Below are positions 7,907 through 16,450 of a stretch of 64,000 nt of DNA, piece by piece (positions within the stretch are counted from its first letter, which is position 1; each line of letters starts with the position of its first letter). Where the stretch lies: NCBI RefSeq assembly GCF_002920575.1, contig NZ_PQSQ01000005.1, positions 62,001 through 126,000 on the forward strand. The letters are read 5' to 3'. The notes under the pieces were generated by a model. It saw only the letters and a program-made list of their open reading frames with translations, was not told the DNA's origin and did no database searches. Source of the DNA: Streptomyces sp. Ru73. GTDB taxonomy: Bacteria > Actinomycetota > Actinomycetes > Streptomycetales > Streptomycetaceae. The position numbers and the translations under genes are program-made.

Positions 7907-9238
7907 ATGCCGTTGAGCCGCAGATCCCTCCTCAGAACCACCGCCGGGGCCGCCGTCCCGCTCGTCGCCGCGACCGGCTGCGGGCGTGCCGCCGCGCGCG
8001 GCCCGGACGTCTCGGACGCCACCGAGGTGCCGCGCGGTCCGGTCACCATCCGCTGGTGGGCCGGGCGGGTAGCGGCCCGCGACGGCAGCGACCTGAGACC
8101 GGCCCTGGTCAGGGCTTTCCGGCGGAAGCACCCCAACGTCACCGTAAGGTTGATCGCCGCACCGCCGACCACGGACGTGGCACGCGCGACCCTCACCACG
8201 CAGGTGGCGAGCGGCAGTCCGTCGCCCGACGTGTACATGGGCGACGTCGCCTGGCCCGCCCAGTTCGCGTACAACTCGCTGGCGCTGGCGCTGGACCCGC
8301 TGCTGCCGAAGGGCTATTGGCAGCGCTATCCCGAGGAGCTGGTCCGGGCGCTGACGTACCAGGGGCAGGTGTACGCCTTCCCGTTCTACCTCGACGAGGC
8401 GTTCCTGTACTACCGCAAGGACCTGCTGCACAAGCACGGGCTGCGGCCGCCCGGTTCGTGGGAGGAGCTGGCGACCACCGCCACGAAGATCCAGCGGGCG
8501 GGCGACGCCGACTTCGGCTTCGTGTGGCAGGGCACCGTGTACGAAGGGCTGACCGCGAACGTCGCGGAGCTGGTCGCCGACGCCGGCGGCAGCATCCTCT
8601 CTCCCGATGCCCGCAAGGTCACCTTCGACGGGCCGGCGGGCGTGCGGGCCCTGACCTACCTGCGCGAGCTGATCACCCGCGGGGTCACCCCGTCCTCGGT
8701 GACGACCTTCGTCGAGCAGGACAGCCTGGACGCCTTCACCAGCGGCCGGTCGGTCTTCCTGCGGAACTGGCTGTACGCCTGGGGCGTCGCGGACAACCCG
8801 GCGTCCTCGCAGGTCGCGGGGAAGATCGGGGTGATGCGGCGGCCCGGCTTCGAAGGCGGCACGGGCGGCCGCAGCTGTCTGGGCGGCTGGTGCAACTACC
8901 TCAATCCGCACTCCCGCAACCTCGGCACGGCCCTGGCGTTCGCCCGCTTCCTCGCCGAGGAGGGCCAGTCGATCCTGGCCCGGGACGCGGCCGTGCTGCC
9001 GCCGCTCCTCTCCCAGCTGCACGGCAGGGCCGTCGCCAGGTCGGCCAACCCGGCCTTCGCGCTCGCCCGCGACGTACGGCTGGTCGCCCGGCCGACCCGG
9101 ACCCCGGAGTACCCCATGGTCAGCAAGGCGGTGTTCACACCGGTCAACGAAGTGCTCAGCGGCGGCACGAGCGTACGGCAGGCGCTGGCGCACGCCCGCG
9201 GCGACCTGCAGGCCGCACTGCGGGGGGAGGCATTGTGA
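7907..9238 (+). CDS. Sugar ABC transporter solute-binding lipoprotein
   Basis: A 443-residue extracytoplasmic binding protein (family 1). The ATG at 7907 has AGGAG 9 nt upstream. The N-terminus has twin arginines (LSRRSLLRTTAGAA) and a lipobox ending VAATGC near residue 25, so it is a Tat-type lipoprotein held on the membrane outer face. The fold signature is seen in VTIRWWAGRV, GDVAWPAQFAY, YAFPFYLDEAFLYYRKDLL and RSVFLRNWLYAWGVAD. It resembles trehalose/maltose-type binding proteins more than the S. coelicolor MalE I know, so the ligand is probably an alpha-glucoside. It is the first gene of a four-gene operon and overlaps the first permease gene by 4 nt. Confidence 0.88.
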   Translation: MPLSRRSLLRTTAGAAVPLVAATGCGRAAARGPDVSDATEVPRGPVTIRWWAGRVAARDGSDLRPALVRAFRRKHPNVTVRLIAAPPTTDVARATLTTQVASGSPSPDVYMGDVAWPAQFAYNSLALALDPLLPKGYWQRYPEELVRALTYQGQVYAFPFYLDEAFLYYRKDLLHKHGLRPPGSWEELATTATKIQRAGDADFGFVWQGTVYEGLTANVAELVADAGGSILSPDARKVTFDGPAGVRALTYLRELITRGVTPSSVTTFVEQDSLDAFTSGRSVFLRNWLYAWGVADNPASSQVAGKIGVMRRPGFEGGTGGRSCLGGWCNYLNPHSRNLGTALAFARFLAEEGQSILARDAAVLPPLLSQLHGRAVARSANPAFALARDVRLVARPTRTPEYPMVSKAVFTPVNEVLSGGTSVRQALAHARGDLQAALRGEAL

Positions 9239-10224
9239 CGGTCCCTCAGGCACCGACGCCCACGGCCACCCGGCCGGCACCGCGGCGTCCCGCACCCACC
9301 GCGCGCAAGGACGGCAAGCAGCGCCCGCCGGCCGGTCTCGCGCGCCGCCGGGCCCGCACCGGCTGGCTCTACACCACCCCGGCGCTCGTGGTGATCGCCC
9401 TGGTGACGGTCTTCCCGGTGCTGTACTCCGTCGTCCTCAGCTTCAGCAAGGTCCGCTTCACCTTCGGCGGCACCCACGTCGAGGAGTGGACGCTCGGCAA
9501 CTACACGACCATGCTGGCCAGCCCGGTCTGGCTGGAGGCGCTGGCCTTCACGGTCGGCTACACACTGGTGACGGTGGCCGTGGAGATCGCCCTCGGCATC
9601 GCGGTGGCGGTGCTGCTGGACCGGCTGGAGGCCGGGCGCGGCTGGATCCTCGCGCTGCTGCTCATTCCCTGGTCGCTGATCACGGTGGTCTCAGCGCAGC
9701 TGTGGGACTTCCTGTACGACGCCACGTTCGGCGCCGTGACCTGGCTGTTCGGGCTGGTGATGGACCAGTCGCCGGTCATCCTCGGCACACCCGTCCCCGC
9801 GATCACCGGGATGGCGGTCGCCGACGTCTGGAAGACCACTCCGTTCGTCGCGGTGATCATCCTGGCCGGGCTGGTCCGCATCCCGAAGGAGCGGTACGAG
9901 GCGGCCGAGGTGGACGGCGCGGGGGCGTGGACCACCTTCTGGAACGTCGTCCTGCCCGCGCTGCGCCCCGTGGTGTCGGTGGCGGTGCTCTTCCGCGTAC
10001 TGCAGGCCTTCGGCATCTTCGACCTGCCGTTCGTGCTCACCCAGGGCGGCCCCGGCACGGCCACGCAGTCCCTCGCCGTACTCGGGTACAAGACGCTCTT
10101 CCAGAACCTCGACATCGGCATGGGCGCGGCGATCGCCACGAGTACGGGCGTGCTGGTCATCGCCTGCTGTCTGCTGTTCCTGCGGATGTTCCGCAACCAG
10201 GTCGACGAAGGGGGCGCGGCATGA
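9235..10224 (+). CDS. Sugar ABC transporter permease (MalF type)
   Basis: A 329-residue integral membrane protein with a Pro/Ala-rich, basic cytoplasmic N-terminus of about 40 residues and then six helices. The GTG start at 9235 overlaps the previous stop (GTGA) and follows GGGGGGAGG. The EAA loop that docks on the ATPase is clear: EAAEVDGAGAWTTFWNVVLPALRP. FDLPFVLTQGGPGTATQSL is the usual MalF-family segment. No ATPase gene is in the operon; in Streptomyces such importers commonly share MsiK, encoded elsewhere, which I infer here. Confidence 0.9.
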   Translation: MTVPQAPTPTATRPAPRRPAPTARKDGKQRPPAGLARRRARTGWLYTTPALVVIALVTVFPVLYSVVLSFSKVRFTFGGTHVEEWTLGNYTTMLASPVWLEALAFTVGYTLVTVAVEIALGIAVAVLLDRLEAGRGWILALLLIPWSLITVVSAQLWDFLYDATFGAVTWLFGLVMDQSPVILGTPVPAITGMAVADVWKTTPFVAVIILAGLVRIPKERYEAAEVDGAGAWTTFWNVVLPALRPVVSVAVLFRVLQAFGIFDLPFVLTQGGPGTATQSLAVLGYKTLFQNLDIGMGAAIATSTGVLVIACCLLFLRMFRNQVDEGGAA

Positions 10225-11069
10225 CGCGCGGCCGCGGGCGCACGGGCGTGCGCCGGTATGTGAACGTGGTCAACGTCGGTGCGCTGGTGCTGGTCGCCGT
10301 GACCGCGCTGCCACTGCTGTGGATGGCGGTGACCTCGTTCAAGACGGCGCGGGAGAACGGCACACTGCCGCCGACCCCCGTCCCGCTCCATCCGACCCTG
10401 GCCAACTACCGGCAGGCGCTGGGCTCGGCGGGCTTCGACCGCTACCTGCTCAACAGCGCGGTGGTGGCCGTCAGCGCCACCGCGATCGTCCTCGGGCTCG
10501 GACTGTTCGCCGGGTACGCGCTGGCCCGTACGCCGATGCGCGGGCGCGGCCCGGTGATGACAGCGCTGCTGATGATCTCCGTCTTCCCGACCATCGCAGT
10601 GGTCACCCCGCTGTACCTCGTCGAGCGCGAGCTGAACCTGCTCAACAGCTACTGGGGCCTGATCATCCCGTACATCGCCTTCCACCTGCCGTTCGCCATC
10701 TGGATCCTGCGCAACTCGCTGCTGGGCATCCCGTACGAGCTGGAGGAGGCGGCGACGGTGGACGGCGCGGGCCCGACCCGCACACTGCTGTCGGTGATCC
10801 TGCCGCAGGCCAGGCCGGCGCTGTTCACGGCCGGGGTGTTCACCTTCACCGCCACCTGGACGGAGTTCCTGATGGCGCTCACCTTCAACAGCGAGGACGC
10901 CTACCGGACCGTGCCCGTGGGCATCGCACTCTTCAGCAGCCAGTACGAGATCCCGTACGGCACGATCTTCGCCGGCGCGATGGCCGCGACGGTGCCGATC
11001 GCCCTCCTCGTCCTGGTGTTCCGGCGCGCCGTGCTGTCCGGCCTCACCGACGGCGCGGTCAAGGGATGA
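10221..11069 (+). CDS. Sugar ABC transporter permease (MalG type)
   Basis: A 282-residue membrane protein with six predicted helices. The ATG at 10221 overlaps the preceding stop by ATGA, indicating translational coupling. The EAA motif is EEAATVDGAGPTRTLLSVILPQARP. The N-terminal helix segment PLLWMAVTSFKTARE and the C-terminal VPVGIALFSSQYEIPYGTIFAG region are typical of MalG-like subunits. It forms the channel with the preceding permease. Confidence 0.9.
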   Translation: MTRGRGRTGVRRYVNVVNVGALVLVAVTALPLLWMAVTSFKTARENGTLPPTPVPLHPTLANYRQALGSAGFDRYLLNSAVVAVSATAIVLGLGLFAGYALARTPMRGRGPVMTALLMISVFPTIAVVTPLYLVERELNLLNSYWGLIIPYIAFHLPFAIWILRNSLLGIPYELEEAATVDGAGPTRTLLSVILPQARPALFTAGVFTFTATWTEFLMALTFNSEDAYRTVPVGIALFSSQYEIPYGTIFAGAMAATVPIALLVLVFRRAVLSGLTDGAVKG

Positions 11070-11133
11070 CCGGTGCCCGGCCAGCCCGTCCCCACCGTTG
11101 TGCGCATCCGACCCGCTTCGTGAAGGAGCTTTC

Positions 11134-12990
11134 GTGACCGACCCCCACGCGACCGATTCCGCCGTGACCGGCCTGCCTGCGAAGGACACCGGCCCCGCCG
11201 GGACGGACGCCGTCGTGCTGGCTCCCGCCGTCGCCGACGCGTCCTCGCAGGACCCCAATTGGTGGCGGCAGGCCGTCATCTACCAGGTCTACCCGCGCAG
11301 CTTCGCCGACAGCGACGGCGACGGCATCGGCGACCTGCCCGGCCTCACCGGCCGGCTCACCCACCTCGCCTCCCTCGGCGTCGACGCGCTGTGGCTGAGC
11401 CCCTTCTACCCCTCCGAGCTGGCCGACGGCGGCTACGACGTGGCCGACTTCCGGGACGTCGACCCGCGCCTCGGCACCCTCGCCGACTTCGACGCCATGG
11501 TCGCCGAAGCACACCGGCTGGGCCTGAAGATCCTGGTGGACCTGGTCCCCAACCACACCTCCGACCAGCACGTATGGTTCCAGGAGGCACTGGCGTCACC
11601 GCCCGGCTCGGCGGCCCGCGCCCGGTACGTCTTCCGCGACGGGCGCGGCGAGAACGGAGAGCTGCCGCCCTCGGACTGGGTCTCGCGCTTCGGCGGCAGC
11701 GCCTGGAAGCGGGTGCCGGACGGCCAGTGGTACCTCCACCTCTTCGCCCCCGAGCAGCCGGACCTCGACTGGACCAACGAAGAGGTCCGCGAGGACTTCC
11801 GCCGCACGCTGCGCTTCTGGTCCGACCGCGGCGTCGACGGCTTCCGCATCGACGTGGCGCACGGCCTGGCCAAGGACCTCACCGAGCCGCTGCGCGACAT
11901 GGGCGACAACCAGTTCAAGGGCGACCACGACCTGATGCCCGACGGCACCCACCCGCACTGGGACCGGGACGAGGTGCACGAGATCTACCGGGACTGGCGG
12001 ATCGTCCTGGACTCCTACGACCCGCCGCGGATGGCGGTCGCCGAGGCCTGGGTGAAGAACTCCCGCCGGGTCCTCTACACCCGCCCCGACGAGCTGGGCC
12101 AGGCGTTCAACTTCGAGTACCTCCAGGCGGAGTGGACGGCGCCCGCACTGCGCAAGGTCATCACCGAGTCGCTGGCCACGGCCGCCGCGGCGGGCGCGTC
12201 CGCGACCTGGGTGCTCTCCAACCACGATGTCGTACGGCACGCCTCGCGGCTCGCGCTGCCTCTCGGCACCGACACCGACGCGTGGCTGCTGAGCGACGGC
12301 AAGGACCCGGCCCCCGACCTCGAATCGGGGCTGCGCCGGGCCCGCGCCGCGACGCTGCTGATGCTCGCCCTGCCCGGTGCTTCCTACGTCTACCAGGGCG
12401 AGGAACTGGGCCTCCCGGAGGTCGCCGACCTGCCCGCCGAGGCGCTCCAGGACCCGGTGTGGGAGAACACCGGACACACCCGCAAGGGCCGGGACGGCTG
12501 CCGGGTGCCGCTGCCGTGGACCCGCGGGGGTACGTCGTACGGCTTCGGGCCCGGCGGGGCCTGGCTGCCGCAGCCGCCGGTCTTCGGCGAGCTGTCGGTG
12601 GCGGCGCAGGACGGCGTCGAGGGTTCCACGCTGGAGCTGTACCGCGCGGCCCTCCGGCTCCGTCGCGAGCTGCAGGGCGACGAGTCGCTGGAGTGGCTGT
12701 CGGCACCGGACGAGACGGCGGCGGAGGGCCCAGCGGCGGACGGGGCGGTGGCGGACCGTACGTCGGAGGGCGGCGCGGCGGGAGGAGCGGCGGCGGATGG
12801 TGCGGCCGGCACCGGTACCGGTACCGCGGACCTCATCCACTTCCGCCGCTCGACCGGCTGGCAGTGCCTCGCCAACCTCTCGGACCGGCCCGTGTCCCTG
12901 CCCGCCGGTGAGGTACTGCTCGCCAGCGGTCCGCTGACGGGCGGCCAGCTCCCGCCGGACACCACGGTGTGGCTGCGCGCCGCGCGCTGA
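11134..12990 (+). CDS. GH13 alpha-glucosidase
   Basis: A 618-residue cytoplasmic enzyme that would cleave alpha-glucosidic bonds of the imported sugar. GTG at 11134 has GAAGGAG 5 nt upstream. The barrel motifs of GH13 are intact: YQVYPRSFADSDGDGIGDL, DLVPNHTSDQH, GFRIDVAHG with nucleophile D240, AVAEAW with acid/base E304, and SNHDVVRH with D365. EQPDLDWTN and the QGEELGLPEV segment point to the oligo-1,6-/alpha-glucosidase group. Residues about 528-565 are an Ala/Gly-rich low-complexity insert before the C-terminal beta domain, probably a linker. It is the last gene of the operon, 64 nt after the MalG-type gene, and is followed by a strong terminator. The layout matches malEFG-aglA operons of Streptomyces, but orthology is not claimed. 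Confidence 0.9.
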   Translation: MTDPHATDSAVTGLPAKDTGPAGTDAVVLAPAVADASSQDPNWWRQAVIYQVYPRSFADSDGDGIGDLPGLTGRLTHLASLGVDALWLSPFYPSELADGGYDVADFRDVDPRLGTLADFDAMVAEAHRLGLKILVDLVPNHTSDQHVWFQEALASPPGSAARARYVFRDGRGENGELPPSDWVSRFGGSAWKRVPDGQWYLHLFAPEQPDLDWTNEEVREDFRRTLRFWSDRGVDGFRIDVAHGLAKDLTEPLRDMGDNQFKGDHDLMPDGTHPHWDRDEVHEIYRDWRIVLDSYDPPRMAVAEAWVKNSRRVLYTRPDELGQAFNFEYLQAEWTAPALRKVITESLATAAAAGASATWVLSNHDVVRHASRLALPLGTDTDAWLLSDGKDPAPDLESGLRRARAATLLMLALPGASYVYQGEELGLPEVADLPAEALQDPVWENTGHTRKGRDGCRVPLPWTRGGTSYGFGPGGAWLPQPPVFGELSVAAQDGVEGSTLELYRAALRLRRELQGDESLEWLSAPDETAAEGPAADGAVADRTSEGGAAGGAAADGAAGTGTGTADLIHFRRSTGWQCLANLSDRPVSLPAGEVLLASGPLTGGQLPPDTTVWLRAAR

Positions 12991-12999
12991 TGACGCACC

Positions 13000-13041
13000 G
13001 TCACTTCGCGGGGCCCTGCCGGCGGTGCCCCGCGAAGTGAC
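13000..13041 (+). terminator. Operon terminator, 15-bp perfect stem
   Basis: GTCACTTCGCGGGGC (13000-13014) pairs perfectly with GCCCCGCGAAGTGAC (13027-13041), 12-nt loop, 9 bp after the alpha-glucosidase stop. It can also end minus-strand transcription from the converging ltrA-like gene. Confidence 0.88.
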
Positions 13042-13112
13042 GTCGGCCCTCCCTCCCGGCGCACGGCACTCAGCTCGCTCGGCCGCCGGGTCGGCCCAAT
13101 CAGGCCAAGGAT

Positions 13113-14318
13113 TCAGTGCACCGGTGCGGCCCGGTGGCAGAAGACCGTCAGGTTGGCGGCCAGCGTCGCGGCGACGGTCAGTCCGATGCCCAGCACGGCG
13201 CCGCCCACGCCCAGTACGGGCGCGCTGAAGCCGAGGGCCAGTACGACGAGCACGCCCACCGCCACCAGCAGAGCGTGGCCCACGGCACCGGTACCGGTCA
13301 TCCGGTGCAGCACGCCGAGGACGACGAGTACCACCGCCGTCGGGACGGCCACGGCCAGCCCGGCGCCACGGGCGGACAGGTGGGCGTGGTGCTCGGTGGC
13401 GTCGAGCGCTGCCTCCAGCCCCGCACCGAGCGCGGCCAGTGCCGCGAAGACGACGTAGTGGCCGTACCCCCAGGTCAGAGCCGTATGGAGGGTACTGAGG
13501 CGGGCGTCGCTGCCGGTGAAGTAGATCCACCACAGGGCGAAGACCAGGAACAGCCCGCCGAGCACGATCAGCAGGACGTCCGTGGACAGGCCGTGCGCGG
13601 ACACGGCCGACTGGACGGCCGAGAGCGAGGCGAGGATGACCTCGCCGAGCACGATGATGGTGAACAGGCTGTACCGCTCGGTGATGTGTTCCGGGTGCCA
13701 GCTGGTGGCCCTCCCGTGGTTCTCCGCCCAGGCCGGCACGGCGAGCTCCGCCGCCACGAGCAGGACGAAGGTGAGGGGGGCCCAGACGCCCGTGGACCAG
13801 AGCCGGGCGATCCAGCCGACCTGCACCACGACGATGCCCGCCGCGTACCGCAGGGCAGCCGGGCGGCCTTCGGGGTGTTCGGTGGCGGCCCGGAGCCACT
13901 GGGTGATGATGGCGATGCGCATGATGACGTAACCGACCACCACGAGCGCGAAGTCGCCGTGCTGGAACGCGCTGGGCACGCCGGCGGCCAGTACCAGCAC
14001 GCCCGCCATCTGCAGCAGCGTCAGCAGCCGGTAGGGAACGTCGTCGGTGTCGTAGGCGGAGGCGAACCAGGTGAAGTTCATCCACGCCCACCAGATCGCG
14101 AAGAACACCGCGGCGTACCCCGCCAGACCGGCGCCGAAGTGCCCCTCGGCCAGCGCGTGATGGAGCTGGGCCGCGGCCTGGGAGACCGCGACCACGAACG
14201 TCAGGTCGAACAACAGCTCCAGCGGCGTCGACGCCCGGTGCTCCTCCTCCGGATCACGCGCCCGCATCCTCCGCAGCAGCGTCCCGGTCCGTACCACCGC
14301 ACCATTGCCTTCGCTCAT
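13113..14318 (-). CDS. Low temperature requirement protein A (LtrA) family membrane protein
   Basis: A 401-residue protein with about 11 hydrophobic segments. The ATG at 14318 follows GAGAGG at 4 nt. The family signature is at the N-terminus: ASTPLELLFDLTFVVAVSQAAAQLHHAL, then WWAWMNFTWFASAYDTDDVPYR and HITERYSLFTIIVLGEVILA. LtrA was named for growth of Listeria at low temperature; its biochemical function is not known. It is flanked by convergent and divergent genes and seems monocistronic. Confidence 0.85.
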   Translation of the reverse strand: MSEGNGAVVRTGTLLRRMRARDPEEEHRASTPLELLFDLTFVVAVSQAAAQLHHALAEGHFGAGLAGYAAVFFAIWWAWMNFTWFASAYDTDDVPYRLLTLLQMAGVLVLAAGVPSAFQHGDFALVVVGYVIMRIAIITQWLRAATEHPEGRPAALRYAAGIVVVQVGWIARLWSTGVWAPLTFVLLVAAELAVPAWAENHGRATSWHPEHITERYSLFTIIVLGEVILASLSAVQSAVSAHGLSTDVLLIVLGGLFLVFALWWIYFTGSDARLSTLHTALTWGYGHYVVFAALAALGAGLEAALDATEHHAHLSARGAGLAVAVPTAVVLVVLGVLHRMTGTGAVGHALLVAVGVLVVLALGFSAPVLGVGGAVLGIGLTVAATLAANLTVFCHRAAPVH

Positions 14319-14475
14319 GCCGCCTCTCCCATGTCTTTCCCGGCGCTTGACGTCCACCGACGAGCCTAGGCGGATCATGCGGGCGGGAATCGGCACCGGG
14401 CCGAACGGCGAGCGCCGCCGACCGCCCGAGCGTTCAGCTTTGGCACCCGGGTGCCGCTTCCGTGCTGTGACGGTC

Positions 14476-15165
14476 CTAGCCGTGGAAGGCCGTGACCGCT
14501 TCGAGGGCTGCGCGTTCGGTGGTGACGTGGTTGACCGGTGCGGATGCGTCGGCGTAGCCGAAGGAGATGCCCACGAGCAGCTTTCCTTCGCTGACGCCCA
14601 GTTCGGCGCGGACCGTGTCGGCGTAGAAGCTCAGCAGTCCCTGGGGGCAGCTCGCCACGCCGTACGCGGTCATCGCCAGGAGCAGGGTCTGCATGTAGGC
14701 GCCGACGTCAGCGGCCAGCCGGGGCCCGCCGTCCCCGGTGACGAACAGGAACGCGGCGTGCGGCGCGCCGTAGAAACGCAGGCTCTCCGCGTCGTAGGCC
14801 GCCCGCGCCTCGTGATCGTCGGCACCGATGCCCAGTGCGCCGTACAGCTGGGCGCCGAACGCTCGCCGGCGCGCCTGGTGCTCCTGTGCGTACATGGTCT
14901 CCGCGTACGGAAGGTCGGCCGAGAGGCGCTGCTCGGCGTGGGCCGCCTGCAGGGCACCGGCCAGGCGCTCCCGTGGGGCGCCGCTCACCACCTCCACCCG
15001 CCAGGGCTGTGCGTTGGAGTTGGACGGCGCGGCGCCGGCCAGCGAGAAGATCGCCCGCATCGTGTCCTCGGGCACCGCTTCCGGGCGGAACGCACGGGTG
15101 GCGTGCCGGCCGCGTATCAGCTTCTCCGCACAGCCGCTCAGCTCGGTGGGAACCAACGGGCTCAT
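14476..15165 (-). CDS. Nitroreductase family protein
   Basis: A 229-residue FMN-dependent oxidoreductase. The start at 15165 has GAGGAGGG 6 nt upstream. Residues about 18-25 (RGRHATRAF) form the FMN phosphate-binding RxxxRxF motif, followed by APSNSNAQPWRVEVV, and the C-terminal half has DVGAYMQTLLLAMTAYGVASCPQGL. The enzyme would use NAD(P)H to reduce nitroaromatics or quinones. It is divergent from a TetR gene, and two near-identical operators lie in the 99-bp gap, so it is probably the direct target of that repressor and induced by its own substrate. Confidence 0.88.
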   Translation of the reverse strand: MSPLVPTELSGCAEKLIRGRHATRAFRPEAVPEDTMRAIFSLAGAAPSNSNAQPWRVEVVSGAPRERLAGALQAAHAEQRLSADLPYAETMYAQEHQARRRAFGAQLYGALGIGADDHEARAAYDAESLRFYGAPHAAFLFVTGDGGPRLAADVGAYMQTLLLAMTAYGVASCPQGLLSFYADTVRAELGVSEGKLLVGISFGYADASAPVNHVTTERAALEAVTAFHG

Positions 15166-15190
15166 GAGACCCTCCTCGACGACAATCTGT

Positions 15191-15208
15191 GTAAACGGAT
15201 GCGTTTAC
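15191..15208. promoter_or_regulatory. TetR operator 1
   Basis: GTAAACG-N4-CGTTTAC, a perfect 7-bp inverted repeat 26 bp upstream of the nitroreductase start. The second copy at 15240-15257 has the same geometry. Confidence 0.75.
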
Positions 15209-15239
15209 CTTCCGGACGCTAACAGCCTCGGCCCGCGAA

Positions 15240-15257
15240 GTAAACGCAGACGTATAC
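15240..15257. promoter_or_regulatory. TetR operator 2
   Basis: GTAAACG-N4-CGTATAC, one mismatch from operator 1 and ending 7 bp before the TetR GTG start, well placed for autoregulation. The spacing between the two sites is 49 bp. Confidence 0.7.
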
Positions 15258-15264
15258 TTGCTGC

Positions 15265-15858
15265 GTGAGTGCGACGACTACGACACCCCAAGGGCGCGGG
15301 CGCGGCGGGCGGGAGCGCATCCTGGCCGCCGCCGCCCGGCTGTTCGCGGTCCAGGGCATCAACGCGACCGGCATGGAACAGGTCGCGGAGGAAGCGCCGG
15401 TGTCCAAGCGCACGCTTTACGCGCACTTCCGGACCAAGAGCGATCTGGTGATCGCCTACCTGGAGGGGCTCGCCTCCTCGGGGGCCACGCTGGAAGGCGT
15501 ACTGACCCGCGAGGACGTCTCCCCGCGTGACCGCATCCTCGGACTGTTCGACCAGCCCGCACCGGACGCGGACCCGGTGCGCGGGTGCCCGTTCATCGAT
15601 GCGGCTGCGGAGTTCCCCGACCCGGACAGCGCGGTCCACTCCTACGCCCGCGAACAGAAACTGAAGATGGTGCGGCTGGTCACCGCGCTGGTGGCGGAGC
15701 TGGGCTGCCGCGAACCCGCCGCGCTCGCCGAGCAACTGGTCACCCTCGCGGACGGAGCGGCCAGCCGGGCCATGGTGCTGGGCGAAGCGGACTACGGCCG
15801 GCACGCACGGGCGGCGGCGGAGACCCTCCTCTCGCAGGCCCTGCCGAGCACGACCTGA
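15265..15858 (+). CDS. TetR/AcrR-family regulator
   Basis: A 197-residue repressor. The HTH is residues about 18-63 (RERILAAAARLFAVQGINATGMEQVAEEAPVS-KRTLYAHFRTK). The GTG start at 15265 has no clear ribosome site, so translation may be leaderless or weak. The C-terminal ligand domain has DPVRGCPFIDAAAEFPDPDS, a pattern shared with the family of TetR proteins that control oxidoreductases. It is divergent from the nitroreductase gene, with twin operators between. Confidence 0.88.
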   Translation: MSATTTTPQGRGRGGRERILAAAARLFAVQGINATGMEQVAEEAPVSKRTLYAHFRTKSDLVIAYLEGLASSGATLEGVLTREDVSPRDRILGLFDQPAPDADPVRGCPFIDAAAEFPDPDSAVHSYAREQKLKMVRLVTALVAELGCREPAALAEQLVTLADGAASRAMVLGEADYGRHARAAAETLLSQALPSTT

Positions 15859-15879
15859 CGCGGGAGGCTCCTCACCTGC

Positions 15880-15933
15880 CGGCGCTATCGACGAGGCCGG
15901 CGCTGCCGACGAGGCCGGCGCTGTCGACGAGGC
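15880..15933. repeat. Three 18-bp tandem repeats
   Basis: Three head-to-tail units CGGCGCTNNCGACGAGGC at 15880, 15898 and 15916, differing at two positions. They lie between the TetR gene and the next minus-strand gene, in no supported coding frame. Confidence 0.8.
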
Positions 15934-16018
15934 GGGGACGCGGCGGCGTGCCCGTGCCATGCCGGCCACACCGCCTGATGCCGCCAGGCGCTGCCCGGTG
16001 CCGCCGCGTCGTACGCCC

Positions 16019-16255
16019 TTATCCGTCCCGCTCCTCCAGGGCGCGGGCCTGGCGGCGCAGCTCCGCGCGGGTGGCGGCGGACCGTCGCTCGGTCGCGGTC
16101 CAGAAGGGATGGCCGGCGATACGGGCGGAGAGCAGCTGGAGCCGGCGGCGCAGCGCGGCGGTGTTCGCCGGCCGTGCGGCGAGGGCGGCGTAGGTGCGGT
16201 TCCAGTCGCGTTGTGCGTCGAGCAGGTCTCGGGGGAAGGGAGTGGTGTGCGCCAT
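16019..16255 (-). CDS. Small conserved actinobacterial protein, function unknown
   Basis: A 78-residue soluble, mostly helical and strongly basic protein (MAHTTPFPRDLLDAQRDW, many Arg and Ala). Codon use follows the local GC bias. I recognise the type of N-terminus (PFPxDLLxAQRDWN) as recurrent in Streptomyces but know no function. The ribosome site at the ATG is weak. It lies alone between repeat-rich stretches. Confidence 0.55.
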   Translation of the reverse strand: MAHTTPFPRDLLDAQRDWNRTYAALAARPANTAALRRRLQLLSARIAGHPFWTATERRSAATRAELRRQARALEERDG

Positions 16256-16300
16256 GGCTCGAATTAGACCACGTGTTCGATTTTCGGGTCACGTCGCCAC

Positions 16301-16373
16301 GGCGCGGTGCGCGGTGAGTACCGAGTGCGAGGTGCGGGGTGCAGAGTGCGGAGTACGGGATGCCGGATGCGGA
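16301..16373. repeat. Degenerate heptamer-like repeat tract
   Basis: A run of short units resembling GTGCGRG / GAGTRCG (for example GAGTGCGAGGTGCGGGGTGC) between the small protein gene and the TOPRIM gene. It is non-coding in any supported frame. Confidence 0.5.
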
Positions 16374-16450
16374 GCCGCGAGCGTGCCGCCGTGTGCGTCC
16401 GTCCCGGCCGTACGCGTCGCTCGCAGTAGCTCCCAGGCGCCCCCGGTCGC

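Noticed and set aside
16255..16285. LexA-like SOS box near GTTCGATTTTCGG
   Set aside because: Only one half fits TCGAAC-N4-GTTCGA; the other half is wrong, and the neighbouring small gene has no SOS link.
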